DNA from: Xanthostigma xanthostigma
Taxonomy: Eukaryota; Arthropoda; Insecta; Raphidioptera; Raphidiidae
Reading direction: 5' to 3'
Assembly (NCBI GenBank): GCA_963575645.1
Contig: OY754467.1
Location: 24,883,001-24,947,000 of the forward strand
Length of the DNA: 64,000 nt
Numbering within the stretch: the stretch's first letter is position 1; each line of letters opens with the position of its first letter. The position numbers were made by a program, and so were the translations under genes. The notes under the pieces are model-generated. The model searched no databases and was not told the DNA's origin. It saw only the letters and a list, made by a program, of their open reading frames with translations. This document shows positions 33,059-44,365 of the stretch, one piece after another.

Positions 33059-34006
33059 AATGGACTTAGCAGCTTTACTCTCTTATCCGACGAATTTATT
33101 TATGTTTTGTTTTTGTATTTTGTGGTTCTCCGACTTGTGTATTATGTTATGTAGTTTCTTAAGTATTTATGTTTAAAATTGAAGTTTATATAATGTTAAT
33201 GAATTCTGGTCATCTCGTAAAACACTAACACATATTTAGTTAGAAAACGTTAAAAGAGATAACTCGTCGTGCTATATTTTCCATTTCAGCTTAAGGTTGA
33301 GTACGCTCACTGATTGTATCGATTTTATTTTACCAAAAAATCAGCATAATCCACTTCACTTTGTGACTATATTTCTGTTTTAATATCTACGAAAGTGATA
33401 TAAATTGGATGTCTTTTTTTTATGTTGTCTTACATTGCGCTCTTTGAGAATCAGAAATACAATTTGGAAGCACAGAAAAGTTCTGTGTACATCTTGTCTC
33501 AATTCTCATTCAATTTTCTTTCTTAGTTCATTCCGGAAATCTTTTTCAACTTTAGGCAGTAGGTACTCGTGGAACAAAAGTTAAATCACCAATAAAAAAG
33601 TAATTTGGTTTTATTTCTCGCTAATTGGACATTGAACAACCAACAAGATCTTAATAAGTTACAACGTGCAGCAAAACTGAACAGTAAATTAAAATTATTT
33701 TTTTAAGTGTTAATTAAAACATGGACCAAGAATTATGTTGAACATACCTATATTTATTTTTTGTGTTTCAACCAATTTTTAACATTTATAAAATATGAGG
33801 GTCTATTAATATGGAAAAGATATTATAATACAGAATATGCAATTTATTGTGAAGGTACCTAAATAATGAATTGCACACATTTAATCAGGATTGAATATTT
33901 ATTTGTAAAACTAAAAATATATCCGACGTGGCCGTATGAGAACAATCGCGTGAAAATTTGTTGTAAAATGAAAATTTTATGTTCGCGCGCTGGACTGTTT
34001 CTAATT
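33059..34006. other. No gene seen
   Basis: About 950 bp of AT-rich sequence. The frames at 33859-34083 on both strands overlap each other and run into family A. Confidence 0.4.
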
Positions 34007-35237
34007 TTTAGGCGCGACACAAGCTTTAGCTGGAAGCGCCTATATGTACTCGTTTTGTCTGTGAATCTGTGAGTCTCGCCCATTTGTATCCAGTGTACAG
34101 CCCAAACGCCTTATCCGATTTAAAAAAAACTTGTTTTTGTTCGATTCGTCTCCAGGTATCTAACTTAAATACTAACGTTGCTCGATTTTTGAATTTTGGT
34201 CTCAGAGGGGAGAAAATTAGGAAAATAATGTTTTTTGCTTATTTCTCGCTCAATTTAAATCAGATCGGTTTGAAACCATTCTTAAACGAAAGAGGAGAAC
34301 ATTTTACATAGATTTCGTATAACAAAATTTGCCTAAACAGTTTTTTATACAGATTTATATAGAAAAATCGCTGTATAAATTCAATTTTGTCAAATGCATC
34401 GCGCGCCGCGGTCGGTGACATGGAAATTAGAAGATTGCGTATGTCTAGTCTTAAAATGAAAACGGCTGCATTTCTAATATAGTAATTCAGTTTTTTGACT
34501 TTAGTATTTTGTGAAATGCAAAATTTTTTATTTTTTCTACCATTCCGACACCACGGATGAGCGGATTGAAACTAAATTTTGGGAAGATGTTTGATATGCA
34601 AATATGAAGAGCCCTATTGTTTTTGGGGATACTTAGCGCAGTGTAGAAGATATATATACTATAAGGTTGTTTTTATATAAAAATGGTATATTTTTCATAC
34701 CGATTTATTATACTATCTATTTTTATGAGTTTTGAATTTTTTTGGAAAAAATTGGCGCATAAGCAAAAGAGATATATGCCGTCGTTGTTTTTTTTTATAT
34801 ACAGGTGTCCCTAAAAGGTCTTTACAAAAGCCTACCACATATTCTTCAGGCCAAAACAACTCGATACAAGCAAACTTACCTCAGTACAAAGTTGCTTAGT
34901 TTGGGCACTAGACGGTTCTTAAGTTGCAATTTTCAAATCGTTTTTGCTTTATAACTTTGAAACGGCTCATGAGATTTTACTCAAATTTGGTACGTTGGCA
35001 TAGCTTTATTGGTCAATAAAACCCATTTCATAATAATGATGAATATCATTCCATGGGCGTAGAACTTGATTTTTTCGATAATTAAACATCTAAAACTTCT
35101 ACGCCAATGGAAAAAAATCAGTTTGAGTATGAAATCTGGATTACGCGACTCATTTACTACAAAAAAGGTACTCTTGATAAAATTCGATTACTCTCATAGT
35201 TTCGACAAAATTTTAATTTTAATAATTTAGAGCAAAA

Positions 35238-35402
35238 TTAAATACATATTAAAACTCTAGTACTCAATTCTGGATTTTCTTCAACACGGTCTAAAATATC
35301 TTCTTCGACTTCAGGAATCCTCACAAAACGCTGTCTTCCATAATCACCAGTTCTAGGAGCAAAATGACTGGTCTCCCGAAGACGCCTCTCAACTGCAGCA
35401 AA
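35238..35402 (-). pseudogene. Transposase HTH-linker fragment
   Basis: This 54-codon minus-strand frame reads FAAVERRLRETSHFAPRTG, then YGRQRFVRIPEVEEDILDRV and EENPELSTRV before a stop at 35238. It matches the linker and second HTH start of arthropod Tc1/mariner-like transposases (a GR-R motif, then VRTPE..EDILD.VEE.P..STR). It would contribute to DNA binding. There is no catalytic domain. The sequence is uninterrupted but severed on both sides. Confidence 0.7.
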
Positions 35403-35494
35403 GGTTGGTTGGTTGGTTGCTCCTAAAACTAGTGATTATGGAAGACAGCGTTTTGTGAGGATTCCTGAAGTCGAAGAAGATATTTTAGACCGTG
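35268..35494. repeat. Inverted duplication of the transposase fragment
   Basis: About 90 bp from ACACGGTCTAAAATATCTTC to AGTTCTAGGAGC recur in inverse at about 35422-35494, ending TTTTAGACCGTGT. The plus-strand copy translates to the same peptide (DYGRQRFVRIPEVEEDIL). Both copies remain readable, implying a recent inversion-duplication. Confidence 0.75.
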
Positions 35495-35911
35495 TTTTAT
35501 TCTATTTTACAAGAAAGTTTTGTAAAATGTTTTTTTTTTGAGGGAAAGTCGGCGCATGCGCAGAAAGATATAAGTTATAAAGTTGTTTTTATATAACAAT
35601 GGTATATTTTTGATAACGGTTTATTATTCGATCTATTTTTACAAGAGTTTTGTATAATTTTTGGGAAAAATCGGCGCATGCGCAAAAGAGATACATGCCA
35701 TAGTTGTTTTTTTATATAATATTGGAGTACTTTTTATAATGTTTTATTATTCTACTTTACAAGAAAGTTTTGTGAAATGTTTTTTGAGGAAAAGTCGGCG
35801 TATGCGCAGAAAAGGTATAATTTATAAATTTCAGAAATATTTTGAAAATAAAAAATATGATTTCGCGCCTTGTAATTCTTGAATTACTTCGGCATAATAT
35901 ACTCCCACTAG

Positions 35912-36063
35912 TTTATTTAAAACTTTCTTAAAACTAAGACTACTGTTGAGATATCTGTTAAGACCATTAATTTTTTCTAAAATTACAAAAGAAAACCTGC
36001 TACCTCCAAATATACTAAGTAAAAAACGCAGAATATTAAAAAAAAAACACATTTAGCACTCTT
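35912..36063. other. No gene seen
   Basis: Short spacer between transposons. The minus-strand frame 35831-36052 has no recognisable domain. Confidence 0.35.
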
Positions 36064-36330
36064 AGGGCCGGATTCATAAAGACTTGTAAAATCTCTTAAT
36101 AGTTATTGAATCGTTAACTGTTATTGAACCAGTAAGGAAAGTTGGTATTCATGAAGCAGAATTTTCAAATATATTATAACTAATGACTCGTTAAGATCTG
36201 TGTCCTTATTACAAATTCTAAGTTGTTCAGTGGATATCAGATACAATGAAATATCCCTAAATATCTTATCTATTTCACGCTAATGGAAACAAAACAATAA
36301 TCAAATCTTATTATCTGCAATTATATTATA

Positions 36331-37041
36331 CAGGATGTTAGAAAAGTCCCGGAACCCCGAAAAATCTCGCAGACGATGCATTGAATCAAAAAACGTGAAA
36401 GCACGTAAAAAATATTTTTGTTGAGAGCTATTTAATGAGACCACATATGACCCCCACCCAGTGGGTGGGGCGGTGTTCAACTTTGCAATTATAAATGGAA
36501 ACCCCTATTTTTTATTGCAGATTCGGATTTTACTACAAAAAATACGTAAATTTTATTTGAACTCTTTTTTGTTTATCCGCGACACATGTCCTGGTAATCG
36601 CGAAAAATAAAAAACGTCAATTATTTCTCGAAACGATCAAATAAGAATCGGCATCAAAGAGGAACACGAAAAAGCACGTATCTAATACTTATTTAAAGCC
36701 ATTTAATGATATCAGTAATGACCCGCCCTATTTCATTTTAGCTAATAACCGCTGTCATTTGTGTATTTACGTATAAATTCAAAGCTTGGTTTAATGTATT
36801 TTATAAGCGTGCTTACGACCGAGGTATGAAGAAAAATAGTAAACACCGAATCCGAAATAAAAAATAGGGGTTTCCATTTATAATTTCAAAGTTGCCCACC
36901 GCTCCAACCGCTGGCTGGGGGGTCGTATGTGGTCTCATTAAATAGCTCTCAAAAAAATATTTTTTACGTGTTTTCACGTTTTTTGATTCCATGCATGGTC
37001 TGCGAGATTTTTCGGGGTTCCGGAACTTTTCTAACATCCTG
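36331..37041. mobile_element. Foldback element with ~170-bp terminal repeats (CAGGATGTTAGAAAAGTCCC)
   Basis: Starts CAGGATGTTAGAAAAGTCCC and ends with the exact inverse GGAACTTTTCTAACATCCTG bar one mismatch, flanked by TATA on both sides. Arms include AACCCCTATTTTTTATTGCAG/inverse with AATAGGGGTTTCC. The uninterrupted site in the 40576-41435 copy (TATATAATAAATAAG) confirms the insertion. Related in sequence to 43553-44319. Confidence 0.75.
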
Positions 37042-37450
37042 TATAATAAATAACATTTCTGACTAATTTTCAGATAATCTTTCGTACTAACCAAATTAAC
37101 ATGTGATCTATGGAGGGTAGATTCCTCCATGATGTGATCAATAACACAGCAGCCATATTGGAATAATTGTCAAAAACCGAAAAGAAATGGAATAGAATAT
37201 ATTTCTTTTCTTGTTAAAAACTTAAGTTGTTAATGATTTTAATAAAGATTGTCTGAAAAATTAGTTCAAAACAATATTTGCGCCTAAAAAAATGCAACTC
37301 CAAATAAAACACTATTCGAACACAAATTTGTAATTATCTGGAACAATACCTACTGATCAAATTTACATGCAATCAATAGCACAAAAGCCATATTGGACTT
37401 ATTGTCAAAAACCGAAAAGAAATAAAAATGGAATACATTTCTGTCCCTAT

Positions 37451-40311
37451 AGTCCGAGAGCTACCAACGTTTTCGAGAAAGAATTTTAAGACGCCTGATC
37501 TTTTGATATTCCTTTTCTTATTGAAGTTTGGTGGGGATGCGGCACGTCTGGCTACTGGGAGCGGTTGCGTTTACCTGTGCGCATCCCATTTGTACAGGTA
37601 CAAATTATAGGTAATTTATATGTCATTTGCTAGTTTTTAAGATGGCGTCGCCCTGGTAACTGAATGTTATTTATTATGTTATTAGTAAGTTGTGTTTACC
37701 AAAGTAGTGGAGATGATTGGGAAAAAAAGCATTTTAGCAATTTTAGCAAGATATAGTTACGGTATCAAAGAAGCTAAAATTAATTTGCCAGATAGTTATC
37801 AAGCTGCTTAATAAGGAGCAAGACTAATTTAAGTCTTGGAGACATTAAATGATTTTGAATTTTAAATTGGTCTTGCTCCGTATTAAACAACTGAATTTAA
37901 TTACTAAAATTGTATCTGGCACGGAGTTAGCAACGACAAAACTGTCTGGCACTTTAAGTTAATTTTCCTGAAAGGTTAACTAAATATAATTATTTGTCCA
38001 CTTTTGTCTTCACATTGTAACGATGCCGGCCCTGTGCAATGACATAATTTCATTTTATTACAAAGTATAGTGTAGTTATGCAAGGGCCTGGCATCCTTAC
38101 TTTCAATTTCAAAATTCTCAATTATAAAAATCTAAAAACGACAGTTCAATAGTAGCAATCAACACAGTAAGTTATTATAAAATTCTGACCACCTATTATA
38201 TTATATTTTATCACTTTAATAATTATACTAACTTGTTAAATAAATTCTATATTTTTAATCTAACAAACTTAAATTACTAAACCTAAAACTAAACAACAAA
38301 TTCCACTGCGTTACATTGAACTACGCTCTGCTACTAATGTAACGCAGTGGAATTTGTTGTTTAGTTTTAGGTTTAGTAATTTAAGTTTGTTAGATTAAAA
38401 ATATAGAATTTATTTAACAAGTTAGTATAATTATTAAAGTGATAAAATATAATATTAGAACCAAGTTATAACATTTTATAGTAATTCTGGCGCCTGGTGG
38501 TCAGAATTTTATAATAAAAGATGTTACTGTGTTGATTGCTAATATTGAACTGTCGTTTTTAGATTTTTATAATTGAGAATTTTGAAATTGAAAGTAAGGA
38601 TGCCAGGCCCTTGCATAACTACACTATACTTTGTAATAAAATGAAATTATGTCATTGCACAGGGCCGGCATCGTTACAATGTGAAGACAAAAGTGGACAA
38701 ATAATTATATACAGGGTGTCCCATTAAGAATGGGACATAGAACAACCGCAGATTCTCCAATTCAAAATAAAACGATTAAGCGAAATATGCTTAGATAAAA
38801 TGTTGCTCGTTTCCGAAATACAGGGTGTTGAAGTTGAAAACTGAAAAATTATTAATGTCCATAATTTTGTTAATACACCGTATAATTTTACTCAAATCGG
38901 CACACTTGTTAAATATCATAAAATGCATCTAACAATAAAAAAATTAGTTCAGTACGCTCTACCAGTGGCGTACGGCAGGAGTAAGTAATGCTTGTGCCCC
39001 TTCTAAATGTTACGCCGCTGTCTAAATTTTAATTTTGACTATAATTTTAATTTTTTTGATATTTTCTAAGTCAATAATGTACACTTGTTAGTTTGTTGTA
39101 AAGTCATTGGTTTTCGAGATATTCGCAGTTAAAGATAGATAGACATGTACTTTTTATGTGTATTATTATTAATAATATTCATTTTTACAATTTTGTCTTA
39201 AAACCAAACAAAGTAGAAACTAATGTAATGAAATTTTTAAAAAATTTTTAAAAATTTCATTACATTAGTTTCTACTTTGTTTGGTTTTAAGACAAAATTG
39301 TAAAAATGAATATTATTAATAATAAATCACATAAAAAGTACATGTCTATCTATCTTTAACTGCGAATATCTCGAAAACCAATGACTTTACAACAAACTAA
39401 CAAGTGTACATTATTGACTTAGAAAATATCAAAAAAATTAAAATTATAGTCAAAATTAAAATTTAGACAGCGGCGTAACATTTAGAAGGGGCACAAGCAT
39501 TACTTACTCCTGCCGTACGCCACTGGTAGAGCGTACTGAACTAATTTTTTTATTGTTAGATGCATTTTATGATATTTAACAAGTGTGCCGATTTGAGTAA
39601 AATTATACGGTGTATTAACAAAATTATGGACATTAATAATTTTTCAGTTTTCAACTTCAACACCCTGTATTTCGGAAACGAGCAACATTTTATCTAAGCA
39701 TATTTCGCTTAATCGTTTTATTTTGAATTGGAGAATCTGCGGTTGTTCTATGTCCCATTCTTAATGGGACACCCTGTATAGTTAACCTTTCAGGAAAATT
39801 AACTTAAAGTGCCAGACAGTTTTGTCGTTGCTAACTCCGTGCCAGATACAATTTTAGTAATTAAATTCAGTTGTTTAATACGGAGCAAGACCAATTTAAA
39901 ATTCAAAATCATTTAATGTCTCCAAGACTTAAATTAGTCTTGCTCCTTATTAAGCAGCTTGATAACTATCTGGCAAATTAATTTTAGCTTCTTTGATACC
40001 GTAACTATATCTTGCTAAAATTGCTAAAATGCTTTTTTTCCCAATCATCTCCACTACTTTGGTAAACACAACTTACTAATAACATAATAAATAACATTCA
40101 GTTACCAGGGCGACGCCATCTTAAAAACTAGCAAATGACATATAAATTACCTATAATTTGTACCTGTACAAATGGGATGCGCACAGGTAAACGCAACCGC
40201 TCCCAGCAACCAGACGTGCCAAATCCCCACCAAACTTCAATAAGAAAAGGAATATCAAAAGATCAGCCGTCTTAAAATTCTTTTGTTCGCGATGTTGCTA
40301 GCTCTTATACT
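37451..40311. mobile_element. Large palindromic foldback element, arms about 870 bp
   Basis: The left arm (from AGTCCGAGAGCTACCAACG) and right arm (ending TGCTAGCTCTTATACT) pair almost throughout: GATGCGGCACGTCTGGCTAC/inverse, AAGATGGCGTCGCCCTGGTA/inverse, AGTCTTGGAGACATTAAATG/inverse, and GATGCCGGCCCTGTGCAATG/inverse. The centre is near 38326 within GCGTTACATT/AATGTAACGC. The right arm holds about 50 extra bases near 38455-38505 and is split at a TA by the palindrome 38712-39776. The short frame 37428-37610 is not a gene. Confidence 0.8.
38712..39776. mobile_element. 1,065-bp near-perfect palindrome, TA-flanked
   Basis: Starts CAGGGTGTCCCATTAAGAAT and ends with its exact inverse, with TA on each side. 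The arms are about 530 bp, meet with no spacer at a central A/T tract (about 39238-39252) and differ at only a few positions (for example TGTGTATTATT against TGTGATTTATT). The terminus and TA duplication are Tc1/mariner-like. The opposite arm of the host palindrome shows the site before insertion. Confidence 0.85.
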
Positions 40312-40447
40312 ACTATAAATTATTTGTCAATTTAAACATCCAATAACACTAAATGTTCTTTGTGAATACCAAATCAGTCTATTAATTTGTTTATTAGTAC
40401 AATCTACTTGGTAAATTAGTTATTGGCTCTTTATGAATACGACCCTT

Positions 40448-40575
40448 ATTAGGGTGGTAAAATAAAACAAAAGGCACAAACAGGATTTTTGATTATTCGA
40501 TTTTATTATTTATATATATTTTATGTAGTTTGGTCCCTCTCCTGTAAAATTGTTCAAAATGGATTTAGCAGTTTT
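40448..40575. other. Spacer between two inverse elements
   Basis: About 130 bp without features, between the right end of 36064-40447 and the left end of 40576-41435. Confidence 0.4.
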
Positions 40576-41435
40576 AGGATCGTATTCATTAAGAGCCAAT
40601 AACTAATTACAGGTAGATACTAATAAACTAAATAATAGACACATTTGGCATTCACAAAGAATATTTAGTGCTATTGGACGTTTAAATCGTCAAATAATTT
40701 AATAGGTAGAAGACACAACTATTAAACTATTTATTAGACGATTTGACAAGGACAAAAATATCTTCTATTGAATTTCTTTTCGGCGTTTGACATTTAATGC
40801 TGCTGTGTTATTGTTCACATGCAAATTTGGTTAGTAGGTATTATTCCAGATAACTACAAATTTGTGTTCGGATAATGTTTTATTTCGAGTTTCATTATTT
40901 TTAGGATCAAATATATTGTTTTGAACTAATTTTTCAGAAAATCTTTATTAAAATCATTAACAACTTAAGTTTTTAACAAGGAAATAAATATATTCTATTT
41001 AATTTCTTTTTGGTTTTTGACAATTAATCCATTATGGCTACTGTGTTATTGATCACATCATGGAGGAATCTCTACCCTCCATAGATCACATGTTAATTTG
41101 GTAAGTGCGAAAGATTATCTGAAAATTAGTCAGAAATCTTATTTATTATATAAAATAATCAGATGTTAACAAAGATTTGATTATTGTTTTGTTTTCATCA
41201 GCGTGAAAAAGATAAGATATTTAGGGATATTTCATTTTACCTGATAGCCAATGAACAACTTGCAGTTTATAATAAGGACACAAATCTTAACGAGTTATTA
41301 GTTATTTATTTGACATATGGAGGATATAATTTGACAGTTCTGCTTCATGAATACCAACTTTCTTTATTGGTTCAATAAAATTTAAAGATTCTAAAACTAT
41401 TGAGAGATTTAACAAGTATTTATGAATACGGCCCT
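40576..41435. mobile_element. Uninterrupted copy of the CGTATTCATAAA element, 860 bp
   Basis: Left end AGGATCGTATTCATTAAGAG, right end TATTTATGAATACGGCCCT. It lies in inverse orientation to 36064-40447 and lacks the nested insertions, which makes it the reference for that stack. The frame at 41184-41378 is a chance frame in the repeat. Confidence 0.7.
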
Positions 41436-42296
41436 TACACTTTTAGCCAAGTCACAGACAAATTAGGTACTCACCTCCTGCGTCTTTATGTTTTCCGACA
41501 TGTCTTTCTTTTAGTAATCTCATTTTTGTGCAGTCGGGTTTTTTTTTTAATTAACAATTTTTTTGTATCTTTTTAGTAAACATGAGATCACAGCAGTAGG
41601 ATTTTCTGCTTTTTTTTTTAGTTTTCGACTATTTGTTATATCAATACTAGAATTCCTAAAAACGAGGATTTTATTTTACATTTTGACATCTTTTGAATGT
41701 TTCATGACGTCATATGAACTATGACACTCAAAGTACTAAAGCAAATCAAGTAATAATTAGTTCGTCGAGCAGTTTTTGTTTTTAAAGGAAACAGAACTGG
41801 ACATAGTAGATACCTACTATAACGGCGAACACATAATATACCTTCCTTTTTGGTTGCAATGCAGTCGAGTAAAAAATTTAATGATCTACAATATTGTTCA
41901 CTTTTGACCACCTGGAACCAACAGATAAACGAACATTTTCCAAAAATATGTTTTCTGAACTAAGGGGACCTCGAAACGAAAAAAAAGGGTAAAATTGTGA
42001 AACTACTAAATTAGTAGGTAAGCACTATTAAAATGATATTGTCTTGGCATGAAACTCAACTGAACATATAAACCTCACGAAGCTGTGTTCGTTAGTTATT
42101 TAATTTATGAATGACGCCAAGTGCACAATAGTTGTGCTTCAAACGTACTTAAATAAACACTAAACAGTACATTTTATGTTTGTGTTTAATGTATGCTTAA
42201 CCCAATACATAAGTTATAAATTCTCCAGTGTGATAACAGCGTTATGCTCTATTACACATTTATTATACGATTTAAATAATATTACCATTGCAACCC
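41436..42296. other. No gene seen
   Basis: AT-rich with short chance frames, no recognised repeat except a match near 41960-41985 to the sequence preceding 58870 (GGGGACCTCGAAACG). Confidence 0.4.
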
Positions 42297-42881
42297 ACAA
42301 GTGGGGAATGGTACTAGTTTAGGTCAAAAAATATATTTTTGGAAAAACTCTGGGAGTCTTGTTAGTCTGTGAGCACGAATGATCGGGTTGAAACCAAGTT
42401 TAGGGAGAATGTTTAGTATCTAAATATGAAGAGCCGCATTGTTTTTAAGGAAAATCGGCGCATGCGCAGCAGAGATATATGTTTTAAGGGTGTTTTTTAT
42501 GTTATAATGGTATACTTTTCATGACGGCTTAATATTCTGTTATTTTTTTCATGAAAGTTTCGTTAAAAATTTTTTTTCTAAACTTCATAGTTTTGGAAAT
42601 ATTTTGAAAATAAAAAAAATCAGCTGTTCGTTTGTTTTGTAGATCTGTCAGAAATAAACCAGTTAAGCATGCTTTGATTAATTTTTACATGACGTGGAAC
42701 ATATTATGTAGGTAACCATAGCAACGAATAGTAAATATCATATTGAATACTAGCCATTACCCGCGTCACCACACGCGATATCAAGAAATTTTATTTTTTT
42801 ATTATACTATAACAAATGTAAAAATTTTTAAGTTGGAATGGTCCCGTCGCCCAATTGACTGGAATTTTTTTTTACTTCCTA
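42297..42881 (-). mobile_element. Family A subfamily copy A10, one unit
   Basis: Left block CACAAGTGGGGAATGGTACTAGTTTAGGTC, then the ATGATCGGGTTGAAACC module, one unit (GGCGCATGCGCAGCAGAG, about 42467), CATGCTTTGATTAATTTTTAC, ACTAGC followed by TACCCGCGTCACCACACGCG, and a right end near GTCGCCCAATTGACTGG. The same limits are seen at 58797-59459. The CGCGT...ACGCG hairpin next to CTAG-T (minus strand) again recalls a Helitron end. Confidence 0.65.
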
Positions 42882-42889
42882 ATATAAAA

Positions 42890-43080
42890 ACAATCTGTTT
42901 TTTTTTGTTAAATCAGGAAGTTATTGTTTTCACCTTGATTTTCAAAAATCAAGTTTACATCAGATCTCGACGTTTTGAGGTCCTAGGAAGCTATTCTGAC
43001 TATTTTGGCGAAGATGTCCGTAGGGCTGTATGTGTGTGTGTAATGTATGTAGGTACGTAAACCTCTTATTACTTTTGAAC
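42890..43080 (+). repeat. Dispersed repeat with ATCTCGACGTTTTGAGGTCC
   Basis: The block at 42964-42985 is the inverse of 19289-19310; the following TAGGAAGCTATTCTGACTAT and TGTCCGTAGGGCTG with TGTGTGTGTG are a repeat start of a kind I associate with insect dispersed elements. The 105-codon frame here is not supported. Confidence 0.45.
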
Positions 43081-43224
43081 AGAGAGAGTGTCCGATTGAA
43101 ACGCGGTTTTTTCTGAAAATTTAAGAAATCTCAAAAATACAAGTTTCAAAAATTTTAAGAAATTTGTTTTTTTGAAATATTTTCCAATCTACTAAACCGA
43201 TTAATTCCAAAATCTAATCATCTC

Positions 43225-44365
43225 TTATCCTCAAAAAATTGCGTCGATTGCCGTAAACCGCATCAAAATCGGTTAATTTGTTCGCAAGATATCGTGAACG
43301 AAAAATTTGTAAAAAGTGTTTTTTTGTATCTTGAATATGTGGGGAAACCAATTCCAAAAAATATATTAGAAGTATGTTTAAACACTTTCGTTTAATGAGC
43401 AGCTTTCGTATACACAATACATCATCCGATTAAATCTATCTACAATCAAATTGCAAAAAATGAAGAATTTTTTTACACATTTAATCTGATGATGTATTAT
43501 GTATACGAAAGCTGCTCATTATACGAAAGTGTTTTAACATACTTCTGATATACCGGGTGAGTTAAAAGTCCCGGAACGGTTGAATATCTCGCATACTACG
43601 CATCATATAAAAAAAAAAAAAATACGTGTCAAATATTTTTCGCAAAACTATTTTTTGATACCACACATGACTCCCCACCTCCCACCCAGTTGGTGGGGGG
43701 AGGGGCAACTTTAAAATTTTAAATAGGAACCCCTATTTTTTATTGCAGATTCGGATTCTACGGGAAAAATTACATCAATTTTACTTTCTTTCGATTCGCG
43801 ACCGATGTCGCGGTAATCGCGAAAAACTTAAAAAATCAATAATTTCCGGAAAAGGATATTTTGCATATTACGCATAAAATCGAAAAACAAAAAAATACGT
43901 ATCAAATATTTTTCGCAAAACTTTTTTTAATACCACACGTGACCCCCCACCCCCCAACCAGTGTGTGGAGGGAGGGGAAACTTCGAAACTGTGAATGGAA
44001 TGTCATCCATTATTGCGAAATTGGATTGATTTTTTTAAGTTTTTCGCGATTACCGCGACATCGGTCGCGAATCGAAAAAAACGATCGAAGTAAAATTGAT
44101 GTAATTTTTCCCGTAGAATCCGAATCTGAAATAAAAAATAGGGGTTCCTATTTAAAATTTTAAAGTTGCCCCTCCCCCCACCAACTGGGTGGGGGGTGGT
44201 GAGTCATGTGTGGTATCAAAAAATAGTTTTGCGAAAAATATTTGACACGTATTTTTTTTTTTTATATGATGCGTAGTATGCGAGATATTCAACCGTTCCG
44301 GGACTTTTAACTCACCTGGTATGTTTTGGAATTGATTTCCCCACACATTCAAGATACATAAGTGT
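43225..44365. mobile_element. Foldback element split by another foldback
   Basis: The left arm (about 43315-43435: TATCTTGAATATGTGGGGAA, AAACACTTTCGTTTAATGAGC, ACAATACATCATC) is matched in inverse by 43480-43550 and then, after the 43553-44319 insertion, by 44320-44365 (TTTTGGAATTGATTTCCCCAC). The insertion site is TA. Direct copies of GCGTCGATT.CCG.A.ACCGCATC (43240 and 44483) lie outside. Confidence 0.65.
43553..44319. mobile_element. Foldback element, 767 bp, TA-flanked
   Basis: Starts CCGGGTGAGTTAAAAGTCCC and ends with the inverse GGGACTTTTAACTCACCTGG, with TA on each side. Arms of about 240 bp include ACCCCTATTTTTTATTGCAG and TCGCGACCGATGTCGCGG. An internal partial direct copy of the arm lies at about 43860-44000. 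It shares arm sequence with 36331-37041, so the two are related families. Confidence 0.75.

Larger units (their letters stand above)
34802..35494 (-). mobile_element. Tc1/mariner-related remnant inside family A copy A9
   Basis: The left end reads TA-CAGGTGTCCCTAAAAGG, a terminus style like that of the palindrome at 38712. The right part carries an HTH transposase fragment on the minus strand and then an inverted copy of the same coding stretch. The host element resumes right after. No clean right terminus or target duplication is visible, so the right end was probably lost in a rearrangement. Confidence 0.6.
34007..35911 (-). mobile_element. Family A copy A9, split by a transposon
   Basis: Starts TTAGGCGCGACACAAGC, runs through CTCGTTTTGTCTGTGAATCT, the GATGAGCGGATTGAAAC module and two units (about 34635, 34755). 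It is interrupted at 34801 and resumes at about 35495 with three more units (about 35555, 35680, 35800). It ends in GTAATTCTTGAATTAC, a spacer and CCCACTAGT (35905-35912). The end has a hairpin followed by CTAG-T as in Helitrons. Confidence 0.7.
36064..40447. mobile_element. Element with CGTATTCATAAA termini, host of nested insertions
   Basis: The left end is AGGGCCGGATTCATAAAGAC; the right end is the inverse-like CTCTTTATGAATACGACCCT. Comparison with the uninterrupted inverse copy at 40576-41435 (860 bp) shows a unit of about the same core split by two insertions: 36331-37041 and 37451-40311. Landmarks shared in order include GGAGGGTAGATTCCTCCATG, TAACAACTTAAG (inverse) and AACACTAAATGTTCTTTGTG. 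No protein is encoded, so a non-autonomous element is inferred. Confidence 0.7.
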
